Positions 1-5,840 of a stretch of 6,859 bases of DNA are shown piece after piece; within the stretch, counting starts at the first letter, position 1, and every line of letters begins with the position of its first letter. Position numbers and translations under genes: made by a program. A model generated the notes under the pieces. It did not search any database and was not told where the DNA came from. It saw only the letters and a program-made list of their open reading frames with translations. Source of the stretch: Acidobacteriota bacterium (GTDB taxonomy: Bacteria; Acidobacteriota; Vicinamibacteria; Vicinamibacterales; 2-12-FULL-66-21); the NCBI GenBank assembly GCA_013694845.1, contig JACDBQ010000918.1, positions 1 to 6,859 on the forward strand. The letters are read 5' to 3'.

Positions 1-301
1 TCACGGGATTGACCTCCGCCTTGGTCAGCACGAGGTCCCCATCAGCACGTTCGACCCGCCCTCGCCGCGCGTGAGCGCCAGCCAGCTTCCGAAACCGAAG
101 GGTGTCGGGACCGGACGCCCGGCAATGGTCACGCGAAGATCAGTACAGGGGAAGGTTCACCTTGAGAACGCCGTCTTTGAAATCTCCCGTCCGTTCGGTC
201 ACCTTCATGAAGGCGGCGTAATCAGCCGGAACGTCTTGTGCGGCTGCAGGGGATGCCGGTGAAACGAAGAGCGCGACGATGAACCAGCGGCCGGGTCTCA
301 T
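1..301 (-). pseudogene. DUF1259 (LppY/LpqO-like) secreted protein, frameshifted and cut by window edge
   Basis: Reading the minus strand from ATG at 301 gives a signal peptide (MRPGRWFIVALFVSP..., likely cleavage after the AAA of SPAAAQ) and then a mature start matching the DUF1259 family: DYAAFMKVTERTGDFKDGVLKVNLP. The frame stops at TGA 142-140 after 53 codons. Skipping one base restores the family pattern in the next frame: TDLRVTIAGRPVPTPFGFG, then SWLALTRGEGGSNVLMG. That frame in turn ends at TGA 27-25. Adding one base in the run at 37-40 gives DLVLTKAEVNPV, again family-like and in the original frame. The changes are therefore a +1 near 147-151 and a -1 at 37-40. Removing A147 would give P-R-T-D-L, the usual family residues. 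The metal-ligand-like HNH region expected further on lies beyond the edge. Family function is unknown to me; members are exported. The gene follows the acyl-CoA ligase by 36 nt and is probably co-transcribed. An in-frame ATG at 319 is an alternative start. Sequencing error is a real alternative to true gene decay. Confidence 0.72.
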
Positions 302-337
302 GGGCACATTCTCTCGCATGAAGCCATCTCAGCCCGC

Positions 338-1909
338 CTACTGCGTCGCCATGTTCCCCCGGCCGCCGCGCAGCACGTACTTCTGAATTTTTCCGGTCGC
401 CGTCTTGGGCAACTCGGGAACGAAGGTAAAGCTGTGTGGCGTCTTGAAATGGGCGAGGTGCGCCCGTGAGAAGTCCCGGAGCCCTTCGGCCGAAACCGTC
501 GCTCCGTTTGCAAGGACGACGAAGGCGTGCGGCGCTTCCCCCCATTTGGCGTCCGGCAGTCCTACGACCGCCACTTCCTGCACCGCAGGATGCCGGAGCA
601 GCATCGCCTCGACTTCAACCGAGGAGATATTTTCTCCGCCGCTGATGATCACGTCCTTGAGCCGGTCGCGAATCTCGCAGTAACCATCCGGATGCACGAC
701 GGCCGCATCCCCCGAACGGAACCAGCCGTCGCCCATGCAGGCGCGAGTGGCGTCGGGGTCGGCGTAATAGCCTTCCATCACGACGTTGCCCCGGACGACG
801 ATCTCGCCGATCGACACGCCGTCGTGCGGCACCTCCTCGCCGTCCTCGGCCAGGACCTTGAGCTCGCCCGACGTGATCAGCTCGACGCCTTGCCGCGCCT
901 TGATCGCAGAGCGGTCGGCGGGCGAGCACGCGTCGTGGTCCGGCCGCCATTCGCAGATGCTGATGAAGGGCGCCGTCTCGGTGAGGCCGTACAGGTGCGT
1001 GACCGTCCAGCCGAGGCCTTCCTCGATCGCCTCGATGGTCGCCGCGGCAGGTGGCGCGCCGGCCGTGAGCACGCGCACGCCGCGCTGCAGACCCGCACGC
1101 AGGTCAGCCGGCGCGTGGGCGAGAGCGATGAGCACCGTCGGCGCCGCGCACAACATCGTGATGCCCTCGCGGCGCACCAGATCGAACACCTGCCCCGGGT
1201 CGGGCCTGCGCAGGCAGATGTGCGTGCCGCCCACCGCGGTGACGGTCCACGTGAATGTCCACCCGTTCGCGTGAAACATCGGGAGCGTCCAGAGGTACCG
1301 ATCCGACGGAGTCATGTGGATGTGGACGAGCGTCCCGACGGTGTTCATCCAGGCGTTGCGGTGCGTGATCATTACGCCTTTGGGCCGCGAGGTCGTCCCG
1401 CTCGTGTAGTTGATGCTCAACAGGCTGCGTTCAGACACTGGCGGGCAGGATGGGGATGACGGTGCCTCGCGGCGAGCCGTCTCCAGATCGATCCACCCGG
1501 GACGGGGTTCTTCGAGCGCGACGAAGTGCTCGACCGTTCGCAGCTCGGCGCGGACCGCATCGATCTGCGCCGTATGCGGCTCGGCGGCGCAGACGACACG
1601 CGCGCCGCTGTGATTCAGGATGTAGACGAACTCTTCGGGCGAGAGCCGGTAATTGATCGGGACGAGCACGGCGCCGATCTGCGGAACGGCATAGAACGAC
1701 TCGAGCTGGACGTGCGTATTCGGCGCGATGTAGGCAACACGGTCGCCGGCGCTTATACCGAGCCGCTGCAGCGCGGCGGCCCAGCGGTCGCACCGCTCAA
1801 AAAATTGCGCATAGGTCCATCGCCGATCGCCATCGACGACTGCGGGCCTCGCCCCATAGAGCGACCGCGCGCGGCGCATGAAGTCGAGCGGTGTCAGTGC
1901 TGTTTCCAC
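338..1909 (-). CDS. AMP-forming acyl-CoA ligase (fatty-acid/medium-chain acyl-CoA synthetase type)
   Basis: This 523-residue protein is a complete member of the ANL adenylating superfamily. It would activate a carboxylic acid with ATP to an acyl-adenylate and then to the CoA thioester in the cytoplasm. Visible motifs are the phosphate loop YTSGTTSRPKG (168-178), YGLTETAP (307-314), the GWFRSGD segment with Asp401, the hinge region RDRLKDVIISGGENISSVE (from 414) with Arg416, and the C-terminal PKTATGK with the catalytic lysine at 507. Length and motif order are those of full-length acyl-CoA synthetases. The whole pattern (NYTSGTT, PMFHANGWTF, LCAAPTVL) resembles ligases annotated as long-chain-fatty-acid--CoA ligase in environmental bacteria. 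Substrate chain length or aromatic specificity cannot be read. The start is GTG at 1909, chosen for the AGGG seven bases upstream and the good N-terminal fit; the next in-frame ATG is codon 11. It is transcribed away from the decarboxylase-like gene and towards the DUF1259 gene. Long antisense frames within it are shadows. Confidence 0.93.
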   Translation of the reverse strand: METALTPLDFMRRARSLYGARPAVVDGDRRWTYAQFFERCDRWAAALQRLGISAGDRVAYIAPNTHVQLESFYAVPQIGAVLVPINYRLSPEEFVYILNHSGARVVCAAEPHTAQIDAVRAELRTVEHFVALEEPRPGWIDLETARREAPSSPSCPPVSERSLLSINYTSGTTSRPKGVMITHRNAWMNTVGTLVHIHMTPSDRYLWTLPMFHANGWTFTWTVTAVGGTHICLRRPDPGQVFDLVRREGITMLCAAPTVLIALAHAPADLRAGLQRGVRVLTAGAPPAAATIEAIEEGLGWTVTHLYGLTETAPFISICEWRPDHDACSPADRSAIKARQGVELITSGELKVLAEDGEEVPHDGVSIGEIVVRGNVVMEGYYADPDATRACMGDGWFRSGDAAVVHPDGYCEIRDRLKDVIISGGENISSVEVEAMLLRHPAVQEVAVVGLPDAKWGEAPHAFVVLANGATVSAEGLRDFSRAHLAHFKTPHSFTFVPELPKTATGKIQKYVLRGGRGNMATQ

Positions 1910-2043
1910 TTGGTGGCCCTGTGTCGATACGATCGGAGGCTCATTGTAGCTTTACCGAAAGGTATCAACCGTCTTTGACCCGGAGTTCCGCCGCCGCCCA
2001 CGGCTTGACGTCGGCTCAGCACCTTGGCGAGCATTGAAGAGCC
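1910..2043. promoter_or_regulatory. Divergent intergenic region between acyl-CoA ligase and decarboxylase-like gene
   Basis: These 134 bp separate two divergently transcribed genes and should contain both promoters. For the minus-strand ligase gene, TACAAT (1948-1943) is a good -10 hexamer and would give a leader of about 25-30 nt. The nearest -35-like TTGATA (1968-1963) is only 14 bp away, which is short. A small dyad TACC-GAAA-GGTA (1953-1964) lies between these elements and could be part of an operator. For the plus-strand gene, TTGACC (1975-1980) and TTGACG (2005-2010) resemble -35 boxes, but I see no matching -10 at normal spacing. The Shine-Dalgarno-like GAAGAG (2036-2041) is only two bases from ATG 2044. 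Promoter function is inferred mainly from gene arrangement. Confidence 0.45.
1917..1920 (-). promoter_or_regulatory. Ribosome binding site supporting the GTG start of the acyl-CoA ligase
   Basis: On the minus strand AGGG sits seven bases before GTG 1909-1907. It is the only purine-rich Shine-Dalgarno-like element near the start and favours GTG over the in-frame ATG at codon 11. Confidence 0.45.
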
Positions 2044-3030
2044 ATGCCGAACATCTCCCTGACGCTGGCGTGCGGACCATATGCGCATACCGAAGCGCTT
2101 GCCTCGGACGCCGTCCGACTCGAAGGCATCGACCTCACCTTTCTGCCGATCGAATCGCCGCCGGAGATCTTCACCCGGATGATGGCGAATCAGGCATTCG
2201 ATGCCTGCGAGATGTCGCTGTCGCACTATTTTCGTCATCGTCTATCTGGCGACTTCCCGTTCGTGGCCCTGCCGGTCTTTCCGCTACGCAAGTTCCGGCA
2301 CAGTTTCATCGTGATCAATGCGGACTCGGGTGTGCGGGTGCCGCAGGACCTCGCCGGCCGGCGCCTGGGCGTGATGGAGTATTCACAGACCGCGGCGGTC
2401 TGGATCCGCGGGATGCTGCAGGACGAGTACGGGGTGGCCGCGGAGAGCATTCTCTGGTTTACGGGCGGCGTTAACCAGCCGGGTCATCCGAAGGTATTAC
2501 AGCAGAAGCCGGACGCGCCCGTTTCGATCGAGTACATCGGCGACGGCCGCACGTTGAACCAGATGCTGCTCGACGGCGAGCTCGACGCGGTCATCGGAGC
2601 CCGGCTGCCGCGTGCGCTCGGGCACGACCCGCGCATCCAGCGGCTGTTTCCGGACTACCGTCGGGTCGAACAGCAGTATTTTCGCCAGACCGGGATCTTT
2701 CCGATCATGCATGCGATCGTGATGCGCGAGGAGCTGTACCGGCAGAAGCCGTGGGTGGCCGAAAGTCTCTACAAGGGCTTCGAAGCGTCCGCCCGCCTGG
2801 CCTGGGACGCGATGCACGACGATGGGAATACGCGGCTGATGCTGCCGTGGCTCGCGCATGACGTCGAGGAACTGAAGGAACTCTGCGGCGGAAATCCCTG
2901 GCGGTCAGGGGTGGAGGTGAATCGTCACGTTCTGGAGACGCTTGCGGGATATCTCCACCGCGAGCGGTTCGTACCCGCCCCGTTGAACGTCGATGCCCTC
3001 TTCGTGCCCATCGTGAGCGTCAGTGAATAG
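2044..3030 (+). CDS. 4,5-dihydroxyphthalate decarboxylase-like protein (periplasmic-binding-protein fold)
   Basis: The 328-residue product matches the family annotated as 4,5-dihydroxyphthalate decarboxylase (Pht5-like), often also labelled ABC transporter substrate-binding protein because of its type 2 periplasmic-binding fold. Family-like segments, in order, are LTLACGPYAHTEAL (6-19), LEGIDLTFLPIESPPEIFTR (26-45), FDACEMSLSHYF (52-63), FRHSFIVINADSGV (84-97), DLAGRRLGVMEYSQTAAVWI (102-121), WFTGG (138-142), LFPDYRRVEQQYFRQTGIFP (201-220) and PWVAESLYKGFEAS (236-249). No signal peptide or lipobox is present, so a cytoplasmic enzyme is more likely than a transport receptor. The named enzyme decarboxylates 4,5-dihydroxyphthalate to protocatechuate in phthalate breakdown, but many relatives are uncharacterised and no other phthalate gene is visible here. 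The true substrate is therefore open. The start at ATG 2044 fits the family N-terminus. Its last eight bases overlap the longest possible form of the small downstream gene. Confidence 0.85.
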   Translation: MPNISLTLACGPYAHTEALASDAVRLEGIDLTFLPIESPPEIFTRMMANQAFDACEMSLSHYFRHRLSGDFPFVALPVFPLRKFRHSFIVINADSGVRVPQDLAGRRLGVMEYSQTAAVWIRGMLQDEYGVAAESILWFTGGVNQPGHPKVLQQKPDAPVSIEYIGDGRTLNQMLLDGELDAVIGARLPRALGHDPRIQRLFPDYRRVEQQYFRQTGIFPIMHAIVMREELYRQKPWVAESLYKGFEASARLAWDAMHDDGNTRLMLPWLAHDVEELKELCGGNPWRSGVEVNRHVLETLAGYLHRERFVPAPLNVDALFVPIVSVSE

Positions 3031-3364
3031 CCGGCCAGCTTCGACTGGTGGTACACTCGCAACTCGCTTGCCGCGCATTCTGTTATTGCTGATCGTCGCC
3101 TGCCTTGGCGTGAGTGCCTCCGGCGCGAATGCGCTGGTCCTTCCGGAGCCCTGCGGACTCGATGACCGCGGACCGGCCCAGGGCGGCGAGTGCCCGCCGA
3201 CGTGCGCGGTGTGTGGCTGCTGCAGTCAGCCGCTCGTTCCGGCGCTGAAGGTTGTTGATGGTGCAGCAGAAGTGATGGTGCCGCACGCCCCGGCCGCCGG
3301 GCTCGCGATCCTGCTGTTCTCGCACCGGGATGTGTTCCACGTCCCGAAATCCTCTCTCTGCTGA
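3023..3364 (+). CDS. Small exported Cys-rich hypothetical protein beside the metal efflux operon
   Basis: I do not recognise a named family. The longest reading starts at GTG 3023, overlaps the upstream stop, and gives 113 residues. An in-frame TTG at 3068 gives 98 residues and a more typical signal peptide: a short MPR n-region, the hydrophobic ILLLLIVACLGVSAS, and cleavage after A-N-A (residue 37 of the long form). Neither start has a strong ribosome site. IVAC at 24-27 also fits a lipobox, so a lipoprotein is possible. The mature part has a Cys cluster, C57-PPT-C61-AV-C64-G-C66-C67, plus Cys44, a C-terminal Cys113 and His residues at 88, 101 and 106. The ending HRDVFHVPKSSLC resembles the endings of small uncharacterised proteins I associate with RND metal-efflux loci; this is recollection, not a search result. 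Position 53 bp before the outer-membrane factor gene suggests a periplasmic metal-binding or accessory role, which is inference. Expression as a protein is supported by the signal peptide and clustered Cys, not by a known domain. Confidence 0.65.
   Translation: MNSRPASTGGTLATRLPRILLLLIVACLGVSASGANALVLPEPCGLDDRGPAQGGECPPTCAVCGCCSQPLVPALKVVDGAAEVMVPHAPAAGLAILLFSHRDVFHVPKSSLC
3049..3057 (+). promoter_or_regulatory. Possible extended -10 promoter for the Cys-rich protein and efflux genes
   Basis: TGG-TACACT fits an extended -10 element (TGn followed by a TATAAT-like hexamer). Transcription would begin near 3063-3065, just before the TTG at 3068, giving an almost leaderless message. There is no recognisable -35 box. 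It would allow the small gene and efflux operon to be expressed apart from the decarboxylase-like gene. Such a short motif can occur by chance. Confidence 0.22.
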
Positions 3365-3389
3365 TAGGCGTTCCCGTCACAACTGAATC

Positions 3390-3406
3390 GCGAACCTCAG
3401 GTTCGC
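3390..3406. promoter_or_regulatory. 17-bp perfect palindrome before the efflux operon (operator or leader hairpin)
   Basis: GCGAACCT-C-AGGTTCGC has two perfect 8-bp arms around one central base. It lies in the 53-bp gap between the Cys-rich gene and the outer-membrane factor gene, and ends directly against the Shine-Dalgarno AAGGGG (3407-3412). As DNA it has the size and symmetry of a dimeric repressor site. As RNA it would form a 7-bp stem with a three-base loop that could affect ribosome access. No T tract follows, so an intrinsic terminator is unlikely. Any link to a metal sensor is inference, since no regulator gene is in the window. Confidence 0.5.
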
Positions 3407-3417
3407 AAGGGGTATCT

Positions 3418-4635
3418 ATGCGATTGGGATTGATCCCGCTCGCGGTGTGGGCCGTGGTGTCGCTGTCGCCAGGTGTTGCCGCGGCGCAGCCGGAGCGGTT
3501 GACGCTCGGAGATGCGCTATCACGCGCCCGCGAGCAGGCGCCTCGGATTGTGAGCGCCAGACTGGCGTTGGAAGAAGCCCGCGGACGGCTGGCCGGCGCC
3601 GGCGTGCGCTTTCAGAACAATCCGGAGCTCGACATGGCCGCGGGCCGCCGGCGCGGCGAAACCGCCTCGACGGACTTCGAGCTCGGGATCCAACAGCAGT
3701 TCGAACCGGCAGGGCGCCGGAGCGCCCGGATCGCCGCCGCAAATGAGGGTGTCGCGCAGGGCACCGCGATCATTGACGAGACCACCCGCCTGGTGATGCG
3801 GGACACGGCGTCCGCATTTCTGCGGGCGGTCCACGCCGCCGAACGGGTCCGGCTGCTGGCGACCACCGAGGAGATGGCCGCGCAAATACTTGCCGCCGCG
3901 GATCGTCGCTTCAAGGCAGGGGACATCGCGGTGCTCGACGTCAATCTGGCGCGCGCAGCCGTCGGTCGCGCCCGGTCGGACAAGCAGGGCGCGCTGGCCG
4001 CTCAGGCCATTGCCATCGGCGAGTTGAAACAGCTCCTCGGCATCGACCGGGAAGTCACTATCGAAGGCACGCTGCGACCGCCAGCGGAGCCCGACGTCGA
4101 CGCCCTGCTCCAGGCGTCGTCGCAGCGGCCGGAGCTCCGTGAGCTCGAGGCCGCGGCCCGCGAGGCCGAAGCTCAGGTCCGGCTTGGCAGAACCTACGGC
4201 AAGCCGGAGCTCGGCGTGGCGGCGCGCTACGAGCGGGAGGAGGGCGACAACATCCTGCTCGGGGGGATCACCATCAGCATTCCGCGCTTCGCCCGGGGTC
4301 AGGAGCTGCTGTCGGTCGGCGCGGCGCGAACCACGCGCCTGCGCGCGGACCTGGAAGCCGCCCGCACTCGCGTGCGAATCGAAGTCCAGGCCGGGGCCGA
4401 GACCTACCGGCGTCGCGTTGACGCGGTCCGAGCGCTCGAGGCCGAAGCATTGACCGGCCTTGACGAGAACGAGCGCCTGACGACGCGGAGCTTCGAAGTC
4501 GGCCAGCTGGGGCTCGCTGAGCTGCTGTTCATCCGTCGAGAGATCCTCGACACGCGTTTTCAATACCTCGACACCCTTCTGGAGGCCGCGCTCGCGCAGA
4601 TCGATCTGCACGCCAGCGCCGCGATCTTGCGATGA
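3418..4635 (+). CDS. Outer-membrane efflux factor, TolC family (CzcC/CusC-like)
   Basis: The 405-residue product is the outer-membrane channel of a tripartite RND exporter. Residues 1-23 form a signal peptide ending AAA before Gln24. The mature protein shows the two repeated OEP units of the TolC family, roughly 25-205 and 225-400, rich in Ala, Arg, Glu and Leu as expected for the long alpha-helical barrel. RRFKAGDIAVLDVNLARA (163-180) in the first unit corresponds to RSFEVGQLGLAELLFIRRE (357-375) in the second. FELGIQQQFEPAGRRSARIA (87-106) is the CzcC/CusC-type segment before the helical tunnel. Length is normal for the family. The start at ATG 3418 is well supported by AAGGGG five bases upstream. 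The stop codon overlaps the next ATG in ATGA, implying translational coupling with the membrane-fusion gene. With the following pump it should export cations, but the metal cannot be read from this subunit. Confidence 0.92.
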   Translation: MRLGLIPLAVWAVVSLSPGVAAAQPERLTLGDALSRAREQAPRIVSARLALEEARGRLAGAGVRFQNNPELDMAAGRRRGETASTDFELGIQQQFEPAGRRSARIAAANEGVAQGTAIIDETTRLVMRDTASAFLRAVHAAERVRLLATTEEMAAQILAAADRRFKAGDIAVLDVNLARAAVGRARSDKQGALAAQAIAIGELKQLLGIDREVTIEGTLRPPAEPDVDALLQASSQRPELRELEAAAREAEAQVRLGRTYGKPELGVAARYEREEGDNILLGGITISIPRFARGQELLSVGAARTTRLRADLEAARTRVRIEVQAGAETYRRRVDAVRALEAEALTGLDENERLTTRSFEVGQLGLAELLFIRREILDTRFQYLDTLLEAALAQIDLHASAAILR

Positions 4636-5822
4636 AGTACTCAACTCTGTTCATGCTCATGGCCGCCCTGCGGCTCGGCGGCTGCAACCGGAAAGCCGAG
4701 CCGCCCGCGGAATCAAAGCCGCACGCGCCCGAAGCTGCTGGCGCGGCAGACGACCACAAGGACGAGCCCAACGTCGTCAAGGTCGATCCCGGGATGCAGC
4801 GCGACCTTCGCATCACGACGGCGCGCGTCGAATCGCGCACCGGCGCCGAAGAGGCCATGTTGCTCGGGCAGCTCGCGGTCGATCAGCGCACGTATGCGGA
4901 AGTCGGCGCGCCGGTGCCGGCACGGGTGCTGCGTCTGCTCGCCGCGGAGGGCGATCGCGTCCGGGCCGGTCAGCCGCTCGCCGAGCTGTTCAGCCCGGAG
5001 CTCGGACGGGCGCGCGCGGATTTTCTGACCGCCGAAGCCCGCTTGAAGCTGGCGGAAAGTGCACTGCAGCGGAAGCGCGACCTGGCCGCCGAGCGCATCG
5101 CTCCCCAGCGTGAAGTGCAGGAAGCGGAAGCCGCCTTTACAGAGGCACAGGCAGCGGTGCGTAGCGCCCGTGCGGCGATGGCGCCGTTCGGGGTGACCGC
5201 GCCGACCGGCGAGCTCGAGACCCAGGCGGGCTCCTCCTTCGTGCTTCGCTCCCCAGTGCCCGGCGGTGTGATCGAGCGCACAGCCGTGATCGGGCAGATG
5301 CTCGATCCCGCCACGCCCGCATTCAAGGTTGGGGACCTGGCGAGGCTCTGGCTGACCGTGCACGCTTTCGAGCGGGACGCAGTGAGGATCAGTCGCGGAT
5401 CCGCCGCCCGGCTCTCATTCGCCGCCTTGCCGAGGCGCCCGTTCAACGGGGTCGTCGCGCTGGTTGGCCGGCAGGTCGAAACCGAGTCGCGAACGATTCC
5501 GGTCCGCATCGACGTGCGGAACGAGAGCGGCCTGCTCCGGCCGGGGATGTCGGCGAGCGCGGCAGTACTGGTGAGTACGTCGGGCGCCCAACTGCTCGCG
5601 GTGCCGGTCGCCGCCCTTCAGCGCGTGAAGAACGAGTGGTGCGTGTTCCTGCCGAAAGGGGAGGGGACGTTCGAGATACGAACCGTCGGCCGCGGGCGCG
5701 ATCTCGGCGCCGAGGTGGAGATCCTCTCGGGACTCATTGCCGGTGAGACCGTTGTCGTGGACGGCGCCTTTCTGCTCAAGGCGCAGGCGGAAAAGGGACA
5801 GGGCGGGCATGACGATCACTAG
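4632..5822 (+). CDS. RND efflux periplasmic adaptor (membrane-fusion protein, CzcB/CusB-like)
   Basis: This 396-residue periplasmic adaptor would join the inner-membrane pump to the outer-membrane channel. The N-terminus ends in LGGC (15-18), a lipobox-like site, so Cys18 is probably lipidated; Arg14 inside the short hydrophobic stretch is unusual. A flexible Ala/Pro/charged linker follows (19-46). Domains are then visible in order: first lipoyl half (about 88-118, with EGDRVRAGQPLAELFSPEL), an alpha-helical hairpin of two Ala/Glu/Arg-rich helices (about 121-185), second lipoyl half (200-235, with SPVPGGVIERTAVIGQML), beta-barrel (236-315, with LWLTVHAFERD and LRPGMSASA), and a membrane-proximal domain with VPVAALQR (324-331) and the family-typical GETVVVDGAFLLKAQ (371-385). 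The C-terminus GGHDDH is a short His/Asp tail that might bind metal. The start at ATG 4632 overlaps the upstream stop by four bases without a clear ribosome site, consistent with coupled translation. Metal substrate is not determined. Confidence 0.92.
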   Translation: MKYSTLFMLMAALRLGGCNRKAEPPAESKPHAPEAAGAADDHKDEPNVVKVDPGMQRDLRITTARVESRTGAEEAMLLGQLAVDQRTYAEVGAPVPARVLRLLAAEGDRVRAGQPLAELFSPELGRARADFLTAEARLKLAESALQRKRDLAAERIAPQREVQEAEAAFTEAQAAVRSARAAMAPFGVTAPTGELETQAGSSFVLRSPVPGGVIERTAVIGQMLDPATPAFKVGDLARLWLTVHAFERDAVRISRGSAARLSFAALPRRPFNGVVALVGRQVETESRTIPVRIDVRNESGLLRPGMSASAAVLVSTSGAQLLAVPVAALQRVKNEWCVFLPKGEGTFEIRTVGRGRDLGAEVEILSGLIAGETVVVDGAFLLKAQAEKGQGGHDDH

Positions 5823-5840
5823 TCGCCCGCGGAGGCGGCG

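Noticed and set aside
25..151. Programmed ribosomal frameshifting as an explanation for the broken DUF1259 gene
   Set aside because: It would need two shifts of opposite sign within about 110 bases. I see no slippery heptamer with a supporting structure, and the family is not known for recoding.
527..1459. 310-codon open frame on the plus strand, antisense to the acyl-CoA ligase
   Set aside because: It is rich in Arg, Asp and His with no recognisable domain, and lies over a complete, motif-perfect ligase. It is the usual antisense shadow in GC-rich coding DNA.
1975..2036. Sigma-70 promoter for the decarboxylase-like gene using TTGACC or TTGACG as -35
   Set aside because: No acceptable -10 hexamer lies 16-18 bp downstream of either element, so no specific promoter is called.
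2925..3380. 151-codon minus-strand frame across the Cys-rich gene region
   Set aside because: It is Arg/Pro-rich without a signal or motif. The plus-strand frame has a signal peptide and an ordered Cys cluster, so the plus strand is preferred.
3390..3406. Intrinsic terminator of the Cys-rich gene
   Set aside because: The stem is not followed by a T tract; AAGGGG and the start codon of the next gene follow directly.
3520..4644. 374-codon open frame on the minus strand under the outer-membrane factor gene
   Set aside because: The composition is typical of an antisense shadow, no motif or signal is visible, and the opposite strand encodes a full TolC-family protein with a good ribosome site.
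4713..5363. 216-codon minus-strand frame under the adaptor gene
   Set aside because: No domain is recognisable and it sits wholly inside a clear CzcB-like gene; a shadow.
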